Assembly: GCF_947495275.1 (NCBI RefSeq)
Contig: NZ_CANLYL010000003.1
Span: 124,001 to 188,000, forward strand
DNA length: 64,000 nt
Direction of reading: 5' to 3'
DNA from: an uncultured Roseobacter sp.
GTDB taxonomy: Bacteria > Pseudomonadota > Alphaproteobacteria > Rhodobacterales > Rhodobacteraceae
Both the position numbers and the translations under genes were made by a program. The notes under the pieces were generated by a model. The model was given only the letters and a program-made list of their open reading frames with translations, did not search any database and was not told the DNA's origin. Shown here piece after piece: positions 47,184-56,603 of the stretch (position 1 is its first letter; each line of letters opens with the position of its first letter).

Positions 47184-48425
47184 ATGCAAACCCGCGCCCC
47201 CCTGATCACACCGGTCCTTGTTGTCGGCTGCGTCATCATCATTATCAGTTTTGCCATTCGCTCGACCTTCGGCGTGTTCCAGATCCCCATCGCGGAAGAA
47301 TTCGGATGGCTGCGCGCTGAATTCTCGCTGGCCATCGCCATCCAGAATCTCGCCTGGGGGATCGGGCAGCCGCTTTTTGGCGCGCTGGCCGAGAAAATCG
47401 GCGATCGCAAATCAATCGTGCTGGGGGCGATTATCTATGCCCTTGGGCTGCTGCTGACCGCGCAGTCGACGACCCCCGCTGAACAACAGCTCTATGCTTG
47501 GCTTGTGGGCTTTGGTATCGCGGGTACCGGATTTGGCGTGATACTGGCGGTTGTCGGGCGTGCGGCATCCAACGAGAACCGCTCCATGTCGCTGGCCATC
47601 GTGTCGGCCGCCGGAAGCGGGGGGCAGATATTCGGCCCGCCACTCGCAGAATGGATGCTGGGTTTCATGACCTGGCAATCAACCTTCCTGCTTTTTGCAG
47701 CCGCCATCCTGCTTGTGCTTCTCACTTTGCCGATGATGCGTGCGCCAGCAATGGCGTCAAAGACCGAGCTGGAAGAAAGCCTGCGCGAGATTCTGGTCAA
47801 AGCCTTTCGCGATCCGTCCTTCACGTTCATCTATCTGGGGTTTTTCTCCTGCGGGTATCAGGTGGCCTTCATGACGGCGCATCTGCCCGCCTTCATCACC
47901 GAGCTGTGCGGGCCGATCATGCCGGGCGGAATGCTGGACAACCTCGGGATCAGCACGACGTCCGCTCTTGGCGCGGTCGCAATTTCACTGATCGGTCTGG
48001 CCAATATCGCGGGCACATTGCTGGCCGGATGGGCGGGTAAATACTATTCGAAAAAATATCTGCTGGCGGGCATCTACACAGGGCGCACCATCATCGGGGC
48101 GCTCTTTATCATGCTGCCCATCACGCCAACCAGCGTCATTCTGTTCTCGATTGGCATGGGGATGCTGTGGCTGGCGACAATCCCGCTGACCTCGGGTCTC
48201 GTCGCACATATCTACGGGCTTAGATACATGGGGACTCTCTACGGCATCGTCTTTCTGAGCCACCAACTTGGCAGCTTCATGGGTGTCTGGCTGGGTGGGC
48301 GCATGTATGATGTCTACGGCGACTACACGCTGGTCTGGTGGATCGGTCTTGCGGTTGGTGCCTTCAGCGCCATCATTCACCTGCCCATTCGTGAACGCAG
48401 GCTGGAGGGTTTGCAGACCGCCTAA
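47184..48425 (+). CDS. Major facilitator superfamily transporter
   Basis: An inner-membrane protein of 413 aa with twelve hydrophobic segments and the loop 2-3 motif EKIGDRKSIVLGA, a variant of G-x3-D-R-x-G-R-R. It resembles the OFA (oxalate/formate antiporter-like) and monocarboxylate-type MFS members (RSTFGVFQIPIAEEFGW at the start; GLRYMGTLYGIVFLSHQLGSF near the end). The substrate is unknown. GGAGG lies upstream of the ATG. It ends 4 bp inside the convergent hydrolase gene. Confidence 0.9.
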   Translation: MQTRAPLITPVLVVGCVIIIISFAIRSTFGVFQIPIAEEFGWLRAEFSLAIAIQNLAWGIGQPLFGALAEKIGDRKSIVLGAIIYALGLLLTAQSTTPAEQQLYAWLVGFGIAGTGFGVILAVVGRAASNENRSMSLAIVSAAGSGGQIFGPPLAEWMLGFMTWQSTFLLFAAAILLVLLTLPMMRAPAMASKTELEESLREILVKAFRDPSFTFIYLGFFSCGYQVAFMTAHLPAFITELCGPIMPGGMLDNLGISTTSALGAVAISLIGLANIAGTLLAGWAGKYYSKKYLLAGIYTGRTIIGALFIMLPITPTSVILFSIGMGMLWLATIPLTSGLVAHIYGLRYMGTLYGIVFLSHQLGSFMGVWLGGRMYDVYGDYTLVWWIGLAVGAFSAIIHLPIRERRLEGLQTA

Positions 48426-49345
48426 GCCGATTGATGAGCAAAGACATTGATGTGTTCCAGCACATCAACGGTGTGGGAGTAGGCAAGACCATGGCCGGCC
48501 CCGTCTATCACCTGATTTTGAACGTCCGGGTTCCAACCCGCGAGGGTTTCAGCGGAGGACAGTGGGATCACATCATCCTCGCGCCCCCAGATTGCCAGGA
48601 CAGGCACATTTTCGTTGCGCAGGATTTGATGATCCGATTGCAGATCCTCGGCCAACATGCCGCGCAGACTGGCATGAACCGAAGGCACGAAGCCGCGCCA
48701 ATTCAATTCAGCATCCTGCATCGCATTGATGCCCGCGACACTGCTGGGCTGATCTTTTTCCGCCTTCAGACCCTTGCGGAGCAGCGTCGGATAAAACTCC
48801 AGCATCAACCAGGTCCCCAGGATCGGCGTGCGCGCCGCAAAACCAATCAGACCTTTGCGAATATTGCTCATCCCGGCAGGTGCCAGAAGTATGAGTCGCG
48901 AAATCCGGTGCGGTTGACTTGCTGCAAAAATCGAAGCGATTGCGCCCCCCATCGAATAGCCAATTACGGTAATATTATCTTCAACCCTCTGATCCTCCAG
49001 CAGATCGCCCAGCTGTTGCAGGAAGAACGCGCGATCCTGTTTGCCGCTGGGTCTGTCGGAAAATCCGCGACCGTAGAGATCATAGGTCAGCACCCGGTAG
49101 CCCATCAGAACCAGCCCCTTGGTGATCCCGCCCCAGACGAAACTTGGCGTCGTCAGACCATGGATGCACAGGGCAATGGGCCCCTCTGCAGGGCCGGACC
49201 ATTGGTAGTGGGTCACACCTTGCGACAGCGTGGCAAATTCCCCGGGCGCATTGGCGCGGGCGGCATCGTTCATCGGTTTGCGCGTGGCTTCCACAATCAA
49301 GGGCGACGCGATGAGGCCCGCAATGATCATGTACACCCAGATCAC
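48422..49345 (-). CDS. Alpha/beta hydrolase with N-terminal membrane anchor
   Basis: A protein of 307 aa. The first 20 residues (MIWVYMIIAGLIASPLIVEA) form a hydrophobic anchor or signal. The alpha/beta-hydrolase core follows with the oxyanion CIHGLTTPSFVW, the nucleophile elbow GYSMGGAIAS and the catalytic acid/His in WGREDDVIP and DGAGHGLAYS. The substrate is unknown. The frame starts with GTG at 49345, with GGGAGG about 6 bases upstream; an ATG at 49330 would cut the anchor. It lies 1 bp after the cyclodeaminase-family gene, the last of a five-gene run that begins with fghA. Confidence 0.9.
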   Translation of the reverse strand: MIWVYMIIAGLIASPLIVEATRKPMNDAARANAPGEFATLSQGVTHYQWSGPAEGPIALCIHGLTTPSFVWGGITKGLVLMGYRVLTYDLYGRGFSDRPSGKQDRAFFLQQLGDLLEDQRVEDNITVIGYSMGGAIASIFAASQPHRISRLILLAPAGMSNIRKGLIGFAARTPILGTWLMLEFYPTLLRKGLKAEKDQPSSVAGINAMQDAELNWRGFVPSVHASLRGMLAEDLQSDHQILRNENVPVLAIWGREDDVIPLSSAETLAGWNPDVQNQVIDGAGHGLAYSHTVDVLEHINVFAHQSA

Positions 49346-49346
49346 A

Positions 49347-50258
49347 TCATGCCTCCCATTGGTCCAGAATGTAACGGCTTGTCATCAGATCCAGATGCGC
49401 ACCGCCGCCATTCTTGAAAAGCGTGATCTCCTCATCGGACTGCCGTTTAAAACGCTCAGGCGCATAGTAATCGGCCACAATGTCATCAGGGGTGATGACA
49501 CCCGTTTCGATAGGTATCTTGATCTCTCCAATATGGCCGACCGTGGTGTCGAGGCTGTCCACAAAGACGCGCGCGCGGGTGATGACGTCGTCATCGACCT
49601 CGCGCATATCGGGACGATAGGCACCGATCAGGTCAATATGCTGACCCGGTCGCAGCCACGCGCCTTTGATCAGCGGCTCCGTTGACATGGTTGCACTGGT
49701 GATGATGTCGGCCTGCGCAACAGCATCGGCCAGATCGGTCACCACTTTGAGGCCGGGGATTTTGGCGGCCATTTCTCCGGCTTTTTCGCCTGTACGGTTC
49801 CAGATCGAAAACCGCGCGTCGGGGAACGCGGCCCGATAAGCAGCATGCAGACCATGGCCTTGCGTACCTGCGCCAACGATCAGAATGTCTTTGCTGTCTG
49901 GACGGGCCAGCCTGCGCGCCGCTAGCAGACTGTCCCCCGCCGTTTTCCATTTGGTCACCAGATGAAAGTCGATGATGGCCTGCAAGGTGCCGTCGCGATC
50001 TGAAAACAGCATGACACCACCGTTGATCGCCGCGTCGCCCCGCGACCTGTTGCCCGGAAAAACCGTGGCGGATTTGACGGCGAGTCCCAACCCGTCAATC
50101 CAGGCAGCGCGGTTCAGAAGCGTGTCCGGATCACGGTACAAAAACGTATCTGCGATTTCCGCTTTGGGCATCAGATGGCCCGCCGCCAGTGCCTCTGTCA
50201 GGGCGAGCCAGTCAAGACAGGCGTCGCCATCCTCAAAGGAGATCACGGGCGCAGTCAT
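49347..50258 (-). CDS. Ornithine cyclodeaminase/mu-crystallin family protein
   Basis: A protein of 303 aa with the family's NAD(P)-binding Rossmann region LIVGAGTQGHGLHAAYR and the substrate-side GGVMLFSDRDGTLQAIID. Members include ornithine cyclodeaminase, alanine dehydrogenase (archaeal) and imine reductases; the motifs do not decide which. It starts 4 bp inside the HAD gene end and stops 1 bp before the hydrolase gene. Confidence 0.9.
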   Translation of the reverse strand: MTAPVISFEDGDACLDWLALTEALAAGHLMPKAEIADTFLYRDPDTLLNRAAWIDGLGLAVKSATVFPGNRSRGDAAINGGVMLFSDRDGTLQAIIDFHLVTKWKTAGDSLLAARRLARPDSKDILIVGAGTQGHGLHAAYRAAFPDARFSIWNRTGEKAGEMAAKIPGLKVVTDLADAVAQADIITSATMSTEPLIKGAWLRPGQHIDLIGAYRPDMREVDDDVITRARVFVDSLDTTVGHIGEIKIPIETGVITPDDIVADYYAPERFKRQSDEEITLFKNGGGAHLDLMTSRYILDQWEA

Positions 50259-50875
50259 CGGGCTTCTTCGGCTGTCAACAACCCGGCGGCGACCAACCTG
50301 TCAGCCCATCCCTGCGGGCCTTCAAACAGATGCGTCTGCCAGCGATGCGCCTGCGCGGCGGCAATATTATCGGCGCGGTCGTCGGCAAAAATCAGGTCAG
50401 TTCCGCTGAGCCCAGATGTTTCCTCGACCTGAGCATAGATATTCGGGTCCGGTTTGGTCATGCGCATGTGACCCGAAATGAAATCCCGGTCGAAATCATT
50501 CAGAAACGGGTAATGCGTCGCCGCATAGGCATAGCTCTCCACCCCGAAGTTGGTCAGCGAGAAGACCGGCACCTGCTTGGCCTGCAAGGCTTTCATCAGG
50601 CGCACCGAATGTGCGATCACCGGGGTTGCCATTTCGATCCAGCGGTCATGCCACATGCGTATTTCCTCACGCCAGCCGGGCGTCGCCTCCGCCTGCGCAT
50701 AGATGGTTTCGGTGAAAGGATGGCCAAGATCCACCAGTTCATTCATGCCATGCAAATCGACTTCTGCAAACATCGCATGGCGACGTTCCTGCCCGATGAC
50801 CGCATCATAAAATCGTTCCGGCTGCCATTCGATCAGCACGTTGCCAATGTCAAAAACCACTGCTTTTGGCCGCAT
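50255..50875 (-). CDS. HAD-superfamily hydrolase (HAD-IA)
   Basis: A protein of 206 aa with motif I VVFDIGNVLIEW (the second Asp of DxD is replaced by Asn, as in several HAD-IA members), motif II SLTNFG, and motif III/IV KPDPNIY with LIFADDRADN. Likely a small-molecule phosphatase or dehalogenase-like enzyme. The start at 50875 is chosen because the fold begins there. It sits 13 bp after the yaiI-like gene and overlaps the cyclodeaminase gene by 4 bp. Confidence 0.9.
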   Translation of the reverse strand: MRPKAVVFDIGNVLIEWQPERFYDAVIGQERRHAMFAEVDLHGMNELVDLGHPFTETIYAQAEATPGWREEIRMWHDRWIEMATPVIAHSVRLMKALQAKQVPVFSLTNFGVESYAYAATHYPFLNDFDRDFISGHMRMTKPDPNIYAQVEETSGLSGTDLIFADDRADNIAAAQAHRWQTHLFEGPQGWADRLVAAGLLTAEEAR

Positions 50876-50888
50876 GATCCGCCCCAAT

Positions 50889-51344
50889 TTATTTTGTTGT
50901 TTTTGCCGCGCGCAAGGCACGTTCCAATGCATCCAGAAAACGGGAGCGGTCTGCTTTTGTAAAGCCTTTGCCGCCACCTTGCCTGAAAGGATCAGCCGCC
51001 CGCAGATCGGCCATCAGGTCGCGCGTGGCCAGCACATTGCCGATATTGGCGGCGGTCAGTGCTTCGCCATTGTGTTTGAGGACCTGCGCGCCCGCCTCGA
51101 CGCATTTGGCGGCCAACGGAATGTCGCCCGTGACAACAACATCGCCCACACCGCAGCGCTCGGCGATCCACATGTCGGCAACATCCGGCCCATCCGGCAC
51201 GATCACGGTATCGACGAGCGGGTTTTGCGATGGCCGCAATCCGCCATTGGACACCACATACATTTTTACCCGGTGGCGGGTTGCAACTTTCTCTGCTTCG
51301 GCTTTGACCGGACAGGCATCCGCATCAATGAAAAGCTGCGTCAT
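50889..51344 (-). CDS. YaiI/YqxD family protein (UPF0178, DUF188)
   Basis: A protein of 151 aa beginning [18 protein letters not shown], the DUF188 signature, with [12 protein letters not shown] and [12 protein letters not shown] further on. The fold is PIN/NYN-like, with conserved Asp residues that suggest metal-dependent nuclease activity, but the role is not established. It starts within the end of fghA (4-bp overlap) and precedes the HAD gene. Confidence 0.93.
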   Translation of the reverse strand: MTQLFIDADACPVKAEAEKVATRHRVKMYVVSNGGLRPSQNPLVDTVIVPDGPDVADMWIAERCGVGDVVVTGDIPLAAKCVEAGAQVLKHNGEALTAANIGNVLATRDLMADLRAADPFRQGGGKGFTKADRSRFLDALERALRAAKTTK

Positions 51345-52171
51345 GCGTAAAGCGCATCCGCGTGGAAAGCGACATGTTCTTCCATGAAGGTGGAAACAAA
51401 GAAGTAGCTGTGATCGTATCCCGGCTGCATGCGCAATGTCGCCTGTTGCCTGCGCGTCGCGATGGCATGGGCCAGCGCTTCGGGCTTGAGCAGGTTGACG
51501 AACTGATCATCGGTACCGGTATCAATGAGGATGGGTCCATCAAAACCCTTCTCCTGCATCAGCAAAGTCGCGTCATGTGCCACCCAAGTGCTTTCGTCCG
51601 GGCCGAGGTAGGCGCCAAGCTGTTTGCGGCCCCAGTCACTTGCCGTCGGATTGGAAATAGGCGCAAAGGCCGAAACCGACCGGAAGCGTCCGGGCAGCGC
51701 CATGGCCATGGTCAGCGCGCCGTGTCCGCCCATTGAATGCCCGGTGATCCCCTGCCGCGTCATGTCCAGCGGAAATTTTTCGCCCAGCAGCTTGGGCAAT
51801 TCTTCGGTCACATAGTCCCACATGCGGAAATGCGCGGCCCAGGGCGCTTGCGTCGCGTTCACGTAGAACCCCGCCCCCTGCCCAAGATCATAGGCATCGT
51901 CATCCGCCACGCCTTCGCCTCTGGGGGATGTGTCCGGAAAGACCAGCGCAATGCCGTGTTCGGCCGCCCAGGCCTGCGCACCCGCTTTGGTCATGGCGTT
52001 TTCATGCGTGCAGGTCAGGCCCGAGAGATACCACAGCAAGGGTACGGGGCCATCCCGCGCGTCTTCTGGCATGAACAGGCCAAAGGTCATGTCGCAGGCA
52101 CAGCTTTGGGACGCATGTGAATACACGCCTTGCGTTCCGCCAAAGCACGCATTCTCCGAAATGGTTTCCAT
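51341..52171 (-). CDS. fghA: S-formylglutathione hydrolase
   Basis: An esterase-D family hydrolase of 276 aa that releases formate from S-formylglutathione in glutathione-dependent formaldehyde oxidation. Visible: [16 protein letters not shown], catalytic Ser in [10 protein letters not shown], Asp in DTGTDDQF and His in YDHSYFF. AGGAG lies 7 bases before the ATG at 52171, deciding the start. No glutathione-dependent formaldehyde dehydrogenase gene is adjacent. It opens the run fghA-yaiI-HAD-cyclodeaminase-hydrolase. Confidence 0.96.
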   Translation of the reverse strand: METISENACFGGTQGVYSHASQSCACDMTFGLFMPEDARDGPVPLLWYLSGLTCTHENAMTKAGAQAWAAEHGIALVFPDTSPRGEGVADDDAYDLGQGAGFYVNATQAPWAAHFRMWDYVTEELPKLLGEKFPLDMTRQGITGHSMGGHGALTMAMALPGRFRSVSAFAPISNPTASDWGRKQLGAYLGPDESTWVAHDATLLMQEKGFDGPILIDTGTDDQFVNLLKPEALAHAIATRRQQATLRMQPGYDHSYFFVSTFMEEHVAFHADALYA

Positions 52172-52238
52172 ATCAATCTCCTGTAGGACGACTATCTGTT
52201 GGCTACCCTGCCGGGGCGCTTGCGGCAAGGGCTACGGG

Positions 52239-53168
52239 TCATACCGGCGACACCCAGGCGATGATGCCACTCACGGTCACGACACTGACGATTGTGGAAA
52301 ACAGGATGGCGGCGGAGACGCGATGCGGTGCGACACCGTAATGCTGTGCGAGGATATAGACATTGCCTGCCACCGGCAGGGCAGCGGCGGCGATGATCAC
52401 GGCGGCAAAATAGGGATCCGCCGGGAAGACATAGAGCACACCGATTGCCACGAAAAGCGGATGCAGGCCCAGTTTGCAGACCGTGAGCCAGGCGGCCACC
52501 TGGATGCGTTCAGCGGATTTGCTGGCAAGCGATGCGCCAATTGCAAACAGCGCACCCGGGGTCGCCGCCCCGCCCAGGATGGCCAGAAATTCGTTGGCGG
52601 GCGCAGGGATGGGCCATTCGGAAAAAGACCATGCGAGCCCGAGGACAATCGAGACGATCATCGGGTTTTTGACCAACCCCAGCCCGACGGTCCGAAAGAT
52701 GCCCAAATTCAGCCGACCGTCGCGCGACCCGGTGATGAGGATGACGATGAGGCTCGAAAAAACGATCAGATCAACGGCCAGTGACATCATGATCGGTCCA
52801 ATCGCAGCGGCCCCCATTAATAGGGTCAGCATCGGCACGCCCAGAAAGCCCACATTGCCAATGGCGGCACATTGCGCCTCCACGGCGGCGGTTGCCACAT
52901 CCAGTTTTCGAAAATAGGCAACCAGGGTGGCGATCAGATAGACGGCAAGCGTGCCCAGCAGGTATCCGGCCACGAGATTGGCGTCCCAGACATCCGACAA
53001 GGACAGGTTCGCGGAGAACCGAAACAGCATCGCGGTCAGGGCAAAGTAGAAGACGAATTTGGTGAGATAAGCCGTGGCTTCTTCACTGAAGAACCGCGTG
53101 TAGCCCGCCCAGTACCCCAGACCGATCAAGGCGAAAAACGGGACTGTCTTCAGGAAAATCTCAATCAT
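52239..53168 (-). CDS. AEC family transporter
   Basis: An inner-membrane protein of 309 aa with about ten hydrophobic segments, of the auxin-efflux-carrier-like family (MIEIFLKTVPFFALIGLGYW; GNVGFLGVPMLTLLMG; a Pro-rich break in the middle). Bacterial members export or take up small carboxylates such as malate or malonate. The substrate is unknown. It lies 67 bp before fghA on the same strand with a weak hairpin between, so co-transcription is uncertain. Confidence 0.9.
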   Translation of the reverse strand: MIEIFLKTVPFFALIGLGYWAGYTRFFSEEATAYLTKFVFYFALTAMLFRFSANLSLSDVWDANLVAGYLLGTLAVYLIATLVAYFRKLDVATAAVEAQCAAIGNVGFLGVPMLTLLMGAAAIGPIMMSLAVDLIVFSSLIVILITGSRDGRLNLGIFRTVGLGLVKNPMIVSIVLGLAWSFSEWPIPAPANEFLAILGGAATPGALFAIGASLASKSAERIQVAAWLTVCKLGLHPLFVAIGVLYVFPADPYFAAVIIAAAALPVAGNVYILAQHYGVAPHRVSAAILFSTIVSVVTVSGIIAWVSPV

Positions 53169-53204
53169 GAAAGGTTGTTAGTGTGAAGTGTACGTGCCCG
53201 CAAG

Positions 53205-54179
53205 TCACCCCGAGCCGATGAGCACGCCCGCCGCAAAGACCAAGGCTCCCCCCATTACGACCTGCAGGGTCGCGCGCCAGAATGGCGTGTCCATGAAGCG
53301 GTTTTGAATCCATGCAATCGCCCAAAGTTCGACAAACACCACGGCAATGGCGATGACTGTCGCGGTCCAGAAATCAGTGATGAGATAGGGCAAGGCATGA
53401 CCCAGACCACCCAGCGTTGTCATGATGCCGGAGGCAAAGCCACGTTTGATTGGTGATCCGCGGCCCGATAGCTGGCCATCATCCGACGCAGCCTCCGTGA
53501 ATCCCATGGAAATGCCCGCGCCCACGGAAGCGGCAAGCCCGACGAGGAAGGTTGTCCAGGTATCCTGCGTGGCAAAAGCCGTGGCAAAGATCGGGGCGAG
53601 CGTTGAGACGGACCCATCCATGAGCCCCGCCAGACCGGGTTGCACCCAGGTCAGCAGGAACTGGCGATGCGCTGCCTGCTCCTCGGTCTGTCGTGTGTCT
53701 GCGTCAAGGTGCTTGGCTTCGAGATCTTCCGCAGCAATCTGATGGCCGGCTTCTGCGGCAGCAAGATCGCCCAAAAGCCTGCGCGTTGTTGCATCCGACG
53801 TATGAGCAGCGGCATTGAGATAAAATCTCTCCGCCTCGCGCTCCATCGCTTCGGCCTCGGCCCGCATGCGCTCAAGGCCAAGGTTTTCAATCAACCAGAC
53901 GGGGCGGCGATTATAGTAACCTGCAACATGTTCTCGCCGGATCAGGGGGATCGTATCGCCGAAACGTTCCTTGTGCAGATCAATTAAACGCTGTCGATGT
54001 TGATCTTCCTCCAGCGCCATTCCTTCGAAGATATGCGCGGAATCCGGGAAATCGGCACGCAATCGTTCTGCATATCCACGATAGATGCGCGCGTCATCTT
54101 CTTCGGAAGAGATCGCCAGAGCCAGTATTTCCTGCTCGTTCAAATCTCGGAACCGTTTGCGGTTAAAGGAAAAACGCAT
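53205..54179 (-). CDS. mbfA: Membrane-bound ferritin-like iron exporter MbfA
   Basis: A protein of 324 aa with two parts. Residues 1-165 are a ferritin/rubrerythrin-like four-helix bundle with metal-binding Glu/His sets (ISSEEDDARIYRGYAERL, ALEEDQHRQRLIDLH, AEAGHQIAAEDLE). Residues 180-324 are a VIT1/CCC1-like membrane domain (PGLAGLMDGSVSTLAPIF; GISMGFTEAASDDG). In Agrobacterium and Bradyrhizobium, MbfA exports iron and protects against iron and peroxide stress. The ATG at 54179 is chosen because GGAAGG lies 5-6 bases upstream. An Irr-type palindrome lies 15-31 bp before the start. Confidence 0.93.
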   Translation of the reverse strand: MRFSFNRKRFRDLNEQEILALAISSEEDDARIYRGYAERLRADFPDSAHIFEGMALEEDQHRQRLIDLHKERFGDTIPLIRREHVAGYYNRRPVWLIENLGLERMRAEAEAMEREAERFYLNAAAHTSDATTRRLLGDLAAAEAGHQIAAEDLEAKHLDADTRQTEEQAAHRQFLLTWVQPGLAGLMDGSVSTLAPIFATAFATQDTWTTFLVGLAASVGAGISMGFTEAASDDGQLSGRGSPIKRGFASGIMTTLGGLGHALPYLITDFWTATVIAIAVVFVELWAIAWIQNRFMDTPFWRATLQVVMGGALVFAAGVLIGSG

Positions 54180-54193
54180 GATCACCTTCCATA

Positions 54194-54210
54194 TTTAGAA
54201 TGGTTCTAAT
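54194..54210. promoter_or_regulatory. Irr-box (ICE-type) operator before mbfA
   Basis: TTTAGAA-TGG-TTCTAAT holds the perfect inverted repeat TTAGAA/TTCTAA with a 3-bp spacer. This is the form of the iron-control element bound by Irr in alphaproteobacteria, and mbfA is a known member of the Irr regulon. It sits so close to the start codon that Irr binding would block the promoter or its start site, fitting repression under low iron. Confidence 0.75.
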
Positions 54211-54315
54211 CTATAATATCCTCCGAGACAATCGCGTTTACCGAGGCCGGCATTGGAATTTGCTTGGAACTGAACGGATCGGTTTATATTCTGGGGTCGA
54301 ATACCAGGAGACTCC

Positions 54316-54936
54316 ATGGCAGCCACAGCAGAAATGATCCGAAAGGGTCGCAAGTTCGATCAGGTGCTTGAGGGGGCTCGGCGGGTTTTTATGGCGGATG
54401 GTTTCGAAGGCGCTAGCGTCGACGAAATTGCCCGGGTAGCAAGTGTCTCCAAGGCGACGCTCTACAGTTATTTCCCGGACAAACGGCTGCTTTTTATGGA
54501 GGTCGCAACAACCGAGTGCCAGAGGCAGGCCCGCGATGCCTTGGACAGCATCGATATGGCGGCAGAGCCTCGTGAGGTTCTGTTGCAAACAGGTCGCCAT
54601 TTCCTCCGGTTCATCACGTCGAAATTCGGGCTGCAAATTTTCAGAATTTGTGTCGCGGAATCAGATCGTTTCCCGGAACTTGGTCAGAAATTCTATAGCT
54701 CCGGACCCGCGGTCATGCGAGCCGAAATGGCTGCCTATTTCGAACAGGCCGAAGCGCGTGGTGAATTGCGCATTGATGATCGCATCCTGGCCGTCGACCA
54801 ATTTGGCGAGCTCTGCAAAGCGGATGTCTGGCCGCGTTTGATTTTCGGGGTAACCAAATCCGTGAGCGAAGCAGAGATCGAACGCGTGGTTCGCGGTGCC
54901 GTGAAAACTTTCATGGCCCGATATGGTGCTGGCTAG
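54316..54936 (+). CDS. TetR/AcrR family regulator
   Basis: A protein of 206 aa with the N-terminal helix-turn-helix GFEGASVDEIARVASVSKATLY, characteristic of TetR, followed by a helical ligand domain of the AefR/TetR_C_7 kind (FRICVAESDRFPELGQKFY). The ligand is unknown. GGAG lies before the ATG. It is divergent from mbfA and lies beside, but convergent with, paaK-paaI; either set, or its own gene, could be its target. Confidence 0.9.
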   Translation: MAATAEMIRKGRKFDQVLEGARRVFMADGFEGASVDEIARVASVSKATLYSYFPDKRLLFMEVATTECQRQARDALDSIDMAAEPREVLLQTGRHFLRFITSKFGLQIFRICVAESDRFPELGQKFYSSGPAVMRAEMAAYFEQAEARGELRIDDRILAVDQFGELCKADVWPRLIFGVTKSVSEAEIERVVRGAVKTFMARYGAG

Positions 54937-55292
54937 GGCAACACCAGAACCGGGGAGACAGCCCATTCGTGGTTCTACTTGATCGAAATCGAATACAAGG
55001 TGCCGTGCATCTCCCCCGCATATTCGGAATACACACTGAGCGCCGCAAATATTTGCGCTGGTGACGGTATATCAGTTGGCCGGTGATTTGCTTCCAGCCG
55101 CTCTGCCAGATCTGTGGGGCATCTGAACTGATCAAAAATGTGCGACCGTCTGAAATGGCCATGCTCAGCACGCCGCCAGCCAGCAGAATCCAGCACATCC
55201 ATCACAATTCACCGGTATCCGTCAAATCTGGGCGCCATCGGCGTGCAGCAGGGCGAGCTAATCAAGTCCACACGATCCCAAACAGGCGTTCC
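54937..55292. other. 356-bp gap with no convincing gene
   Basis: This lies between the convergent TetR and paaK genes. On the minus strand a 75-76-codon frame from ATG 55205/55202 to 54975 has GGTGA upstream and reads plausibly at its end (YSEYAGEMHGTLYSISIK), but its first half looks like the shadow of another frame (ILLAGGVLSMAISDGRTFL). It may be a small gene, or a frameshifted remnant. I see no terminator or repeat in it. Confidence 0.35.
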
Positions 55293-56603
55293 CTAGCTCT
55301 TGTTCCGGTGATCGCGTATCCTAATTGCCTTTCCGGCGGAGCGTTCGACAGCGCCAACATCTCCGACCTCAATTGATACGCTGATCCCAACCGTTTGCTT
55401 GATCGCGGCCGCCAGCGCGCTTGCGCTTCTTTCACGATCTGCGGCGCCCATGGAGGCATCGGCGGCTTCACAAAGAATACGCATCTGATCCATGCGAGCG
55501 GGGCGCGTCAATTCGATCTGGAAATGTGGCGCGAGGCCGGACGTCGCCATCAAGGCTTCTTCGATCTGCGTCGGGAAAACATTCACACCCCGCAGAATGA
55601 TCATATCGTCGGAACGACCCGTGACTTTTTCCATGCGGCGCATCGATCTGGCCGTTCCGGGCAAAAGCCGCGTCAGATCGCGGGTCCGGTACCTGATGAT
55701 CGGGAAAGCCTCTTTCGTCAGAGACGTGAAAACCAGCTCTCCCTGCTCTCCTTCGGCAACCAGTTCGCCTGTTTCCGGATCAATGACTTCGGGATAGAAA
55801 TGGTCCTCCCAGATATGCAGACCGTCTTTGGTCTCCACACATTCATTGGCAACACCGGGGCCCATGACTTCGGAAAGCCCATAGATATCAACGGCATGCA
55901 TGTCGAAAGCCTGCTCAATCTCGTTACGCATGGCGTTGGTCCAGGGCTCCGCGCCAAAGATACCCACCTGCAGTGACGATGCACGCGGATCGAGACCCTG
56001 CGCTGCGTACTCATCCAGGATCGACAGGGCATAGGACGGCGTGACGGTGATCCCGGTTGGTTGAAAATCTTCAATAAGACGCACCTGCCGGGGCGTCATC
56101 CCACCGGAGATCGGAACCGTGGTCAAACCCAGAGCATCGGCACCAAGATGAATGCCCAAACCCCCGGTGAACAATCCGTAACCATAGGCATTGTGCAACA
56201 AATCCCCGGGTCTGAGGCCCGCCGCGCGCAAAGATCGCGCAACCACGGCCCCCCAGTTTTCCAGATCATTCTGTGTATAGCCAACGACCGTCGGTTGCCC
56301 GGTTGTCCCCGATGACGCGTGAATACGGGCGATCTGATCGCGCGGTACGGCAAACATCCCAAACGGATAATTAGCCCTTAGATCGGTTTTGACCGTGAAT
56401 GGAAATTTCGCCAGATCAGCGAGCGCCTTGAGATCATCCGGATGCAGGCCGGCGGCATCAAAACTCTGCCGGTAGAAGGGTACGTTTTCATAGGCGTGGC
56501 GCAGGCTCCATTTCAGGCGACCCAGTTGTACACTCGAAATTTCGTCTCGACTTGCGATTTCGATGGCGTCGAGGCTCGCACGATCCGGCGTCAAATCCTT
56601 CAT
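55293..56603 (-). CDS. paaK: Phenylacetate-CoA ligase
   Basis: An adenylating enzyme of 436 aa that makes phenylacetyl-CoA, the entry to the aerobic phenylacetate pathway. It shows the AMP-binding P-loop SSGTTGQPTVVGYT, then GAEPWTNAMRNEIE, YGLSEVMGPGV and the C-terminal GRSDDMIILRGVNVFP. Length is typical (430-440 aa). The start overlaps paaI by 4 bp, so both are co-transcribed. The rest of the pathway (paaABCDE, paaG, paaZ) is not in the window. Confidence 0.95.
   Translation of the reverse strand: MKDLTPDRASLDAIEIASRDEISSVQLGRLKWSLRHAYENVPFYRQSFDAAGLHPDDLKALADLAKFPFTVKTDLRANYPFGMFAVPRDQIARIHASSGTTGQPTVVGYTQNDLENWGAVVARSLRAAGLRPGDLLHNAYGYGLFTGGLGIHLGADALGLTTVPISGGMTPRQVRLIEDFQPTGITVTPSYALSILDEYAAQGLDPRASSLQVGIFGAEPWTNAMRNEIEQAFDMHAVDIYGLSEVMGPGVANECVETKDGLHIWEDHFYPEVIDPETGELVAEGEQGELVFTSLTKEAFPIIRYRTRDLTRLLPGTARSMRRMEKVTGRSDDMIILRGVNVFPTQIEEALMATSGLAPHFQIELTRPARMDQMRILCEAADASMGAADRERSASALAAAIKQTVGISVSIEVGDVGAVERSAGKAIRIRDHRNKS

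Noticed and set aside
52172-52238. Imperfect inverted repeat CCCTTGCCG/CGGCAGGG between the AEC gene and fghA
   Set aside because: The stem has a bulge and no U-run follows on the minus strand. Not convincing as a terminator.
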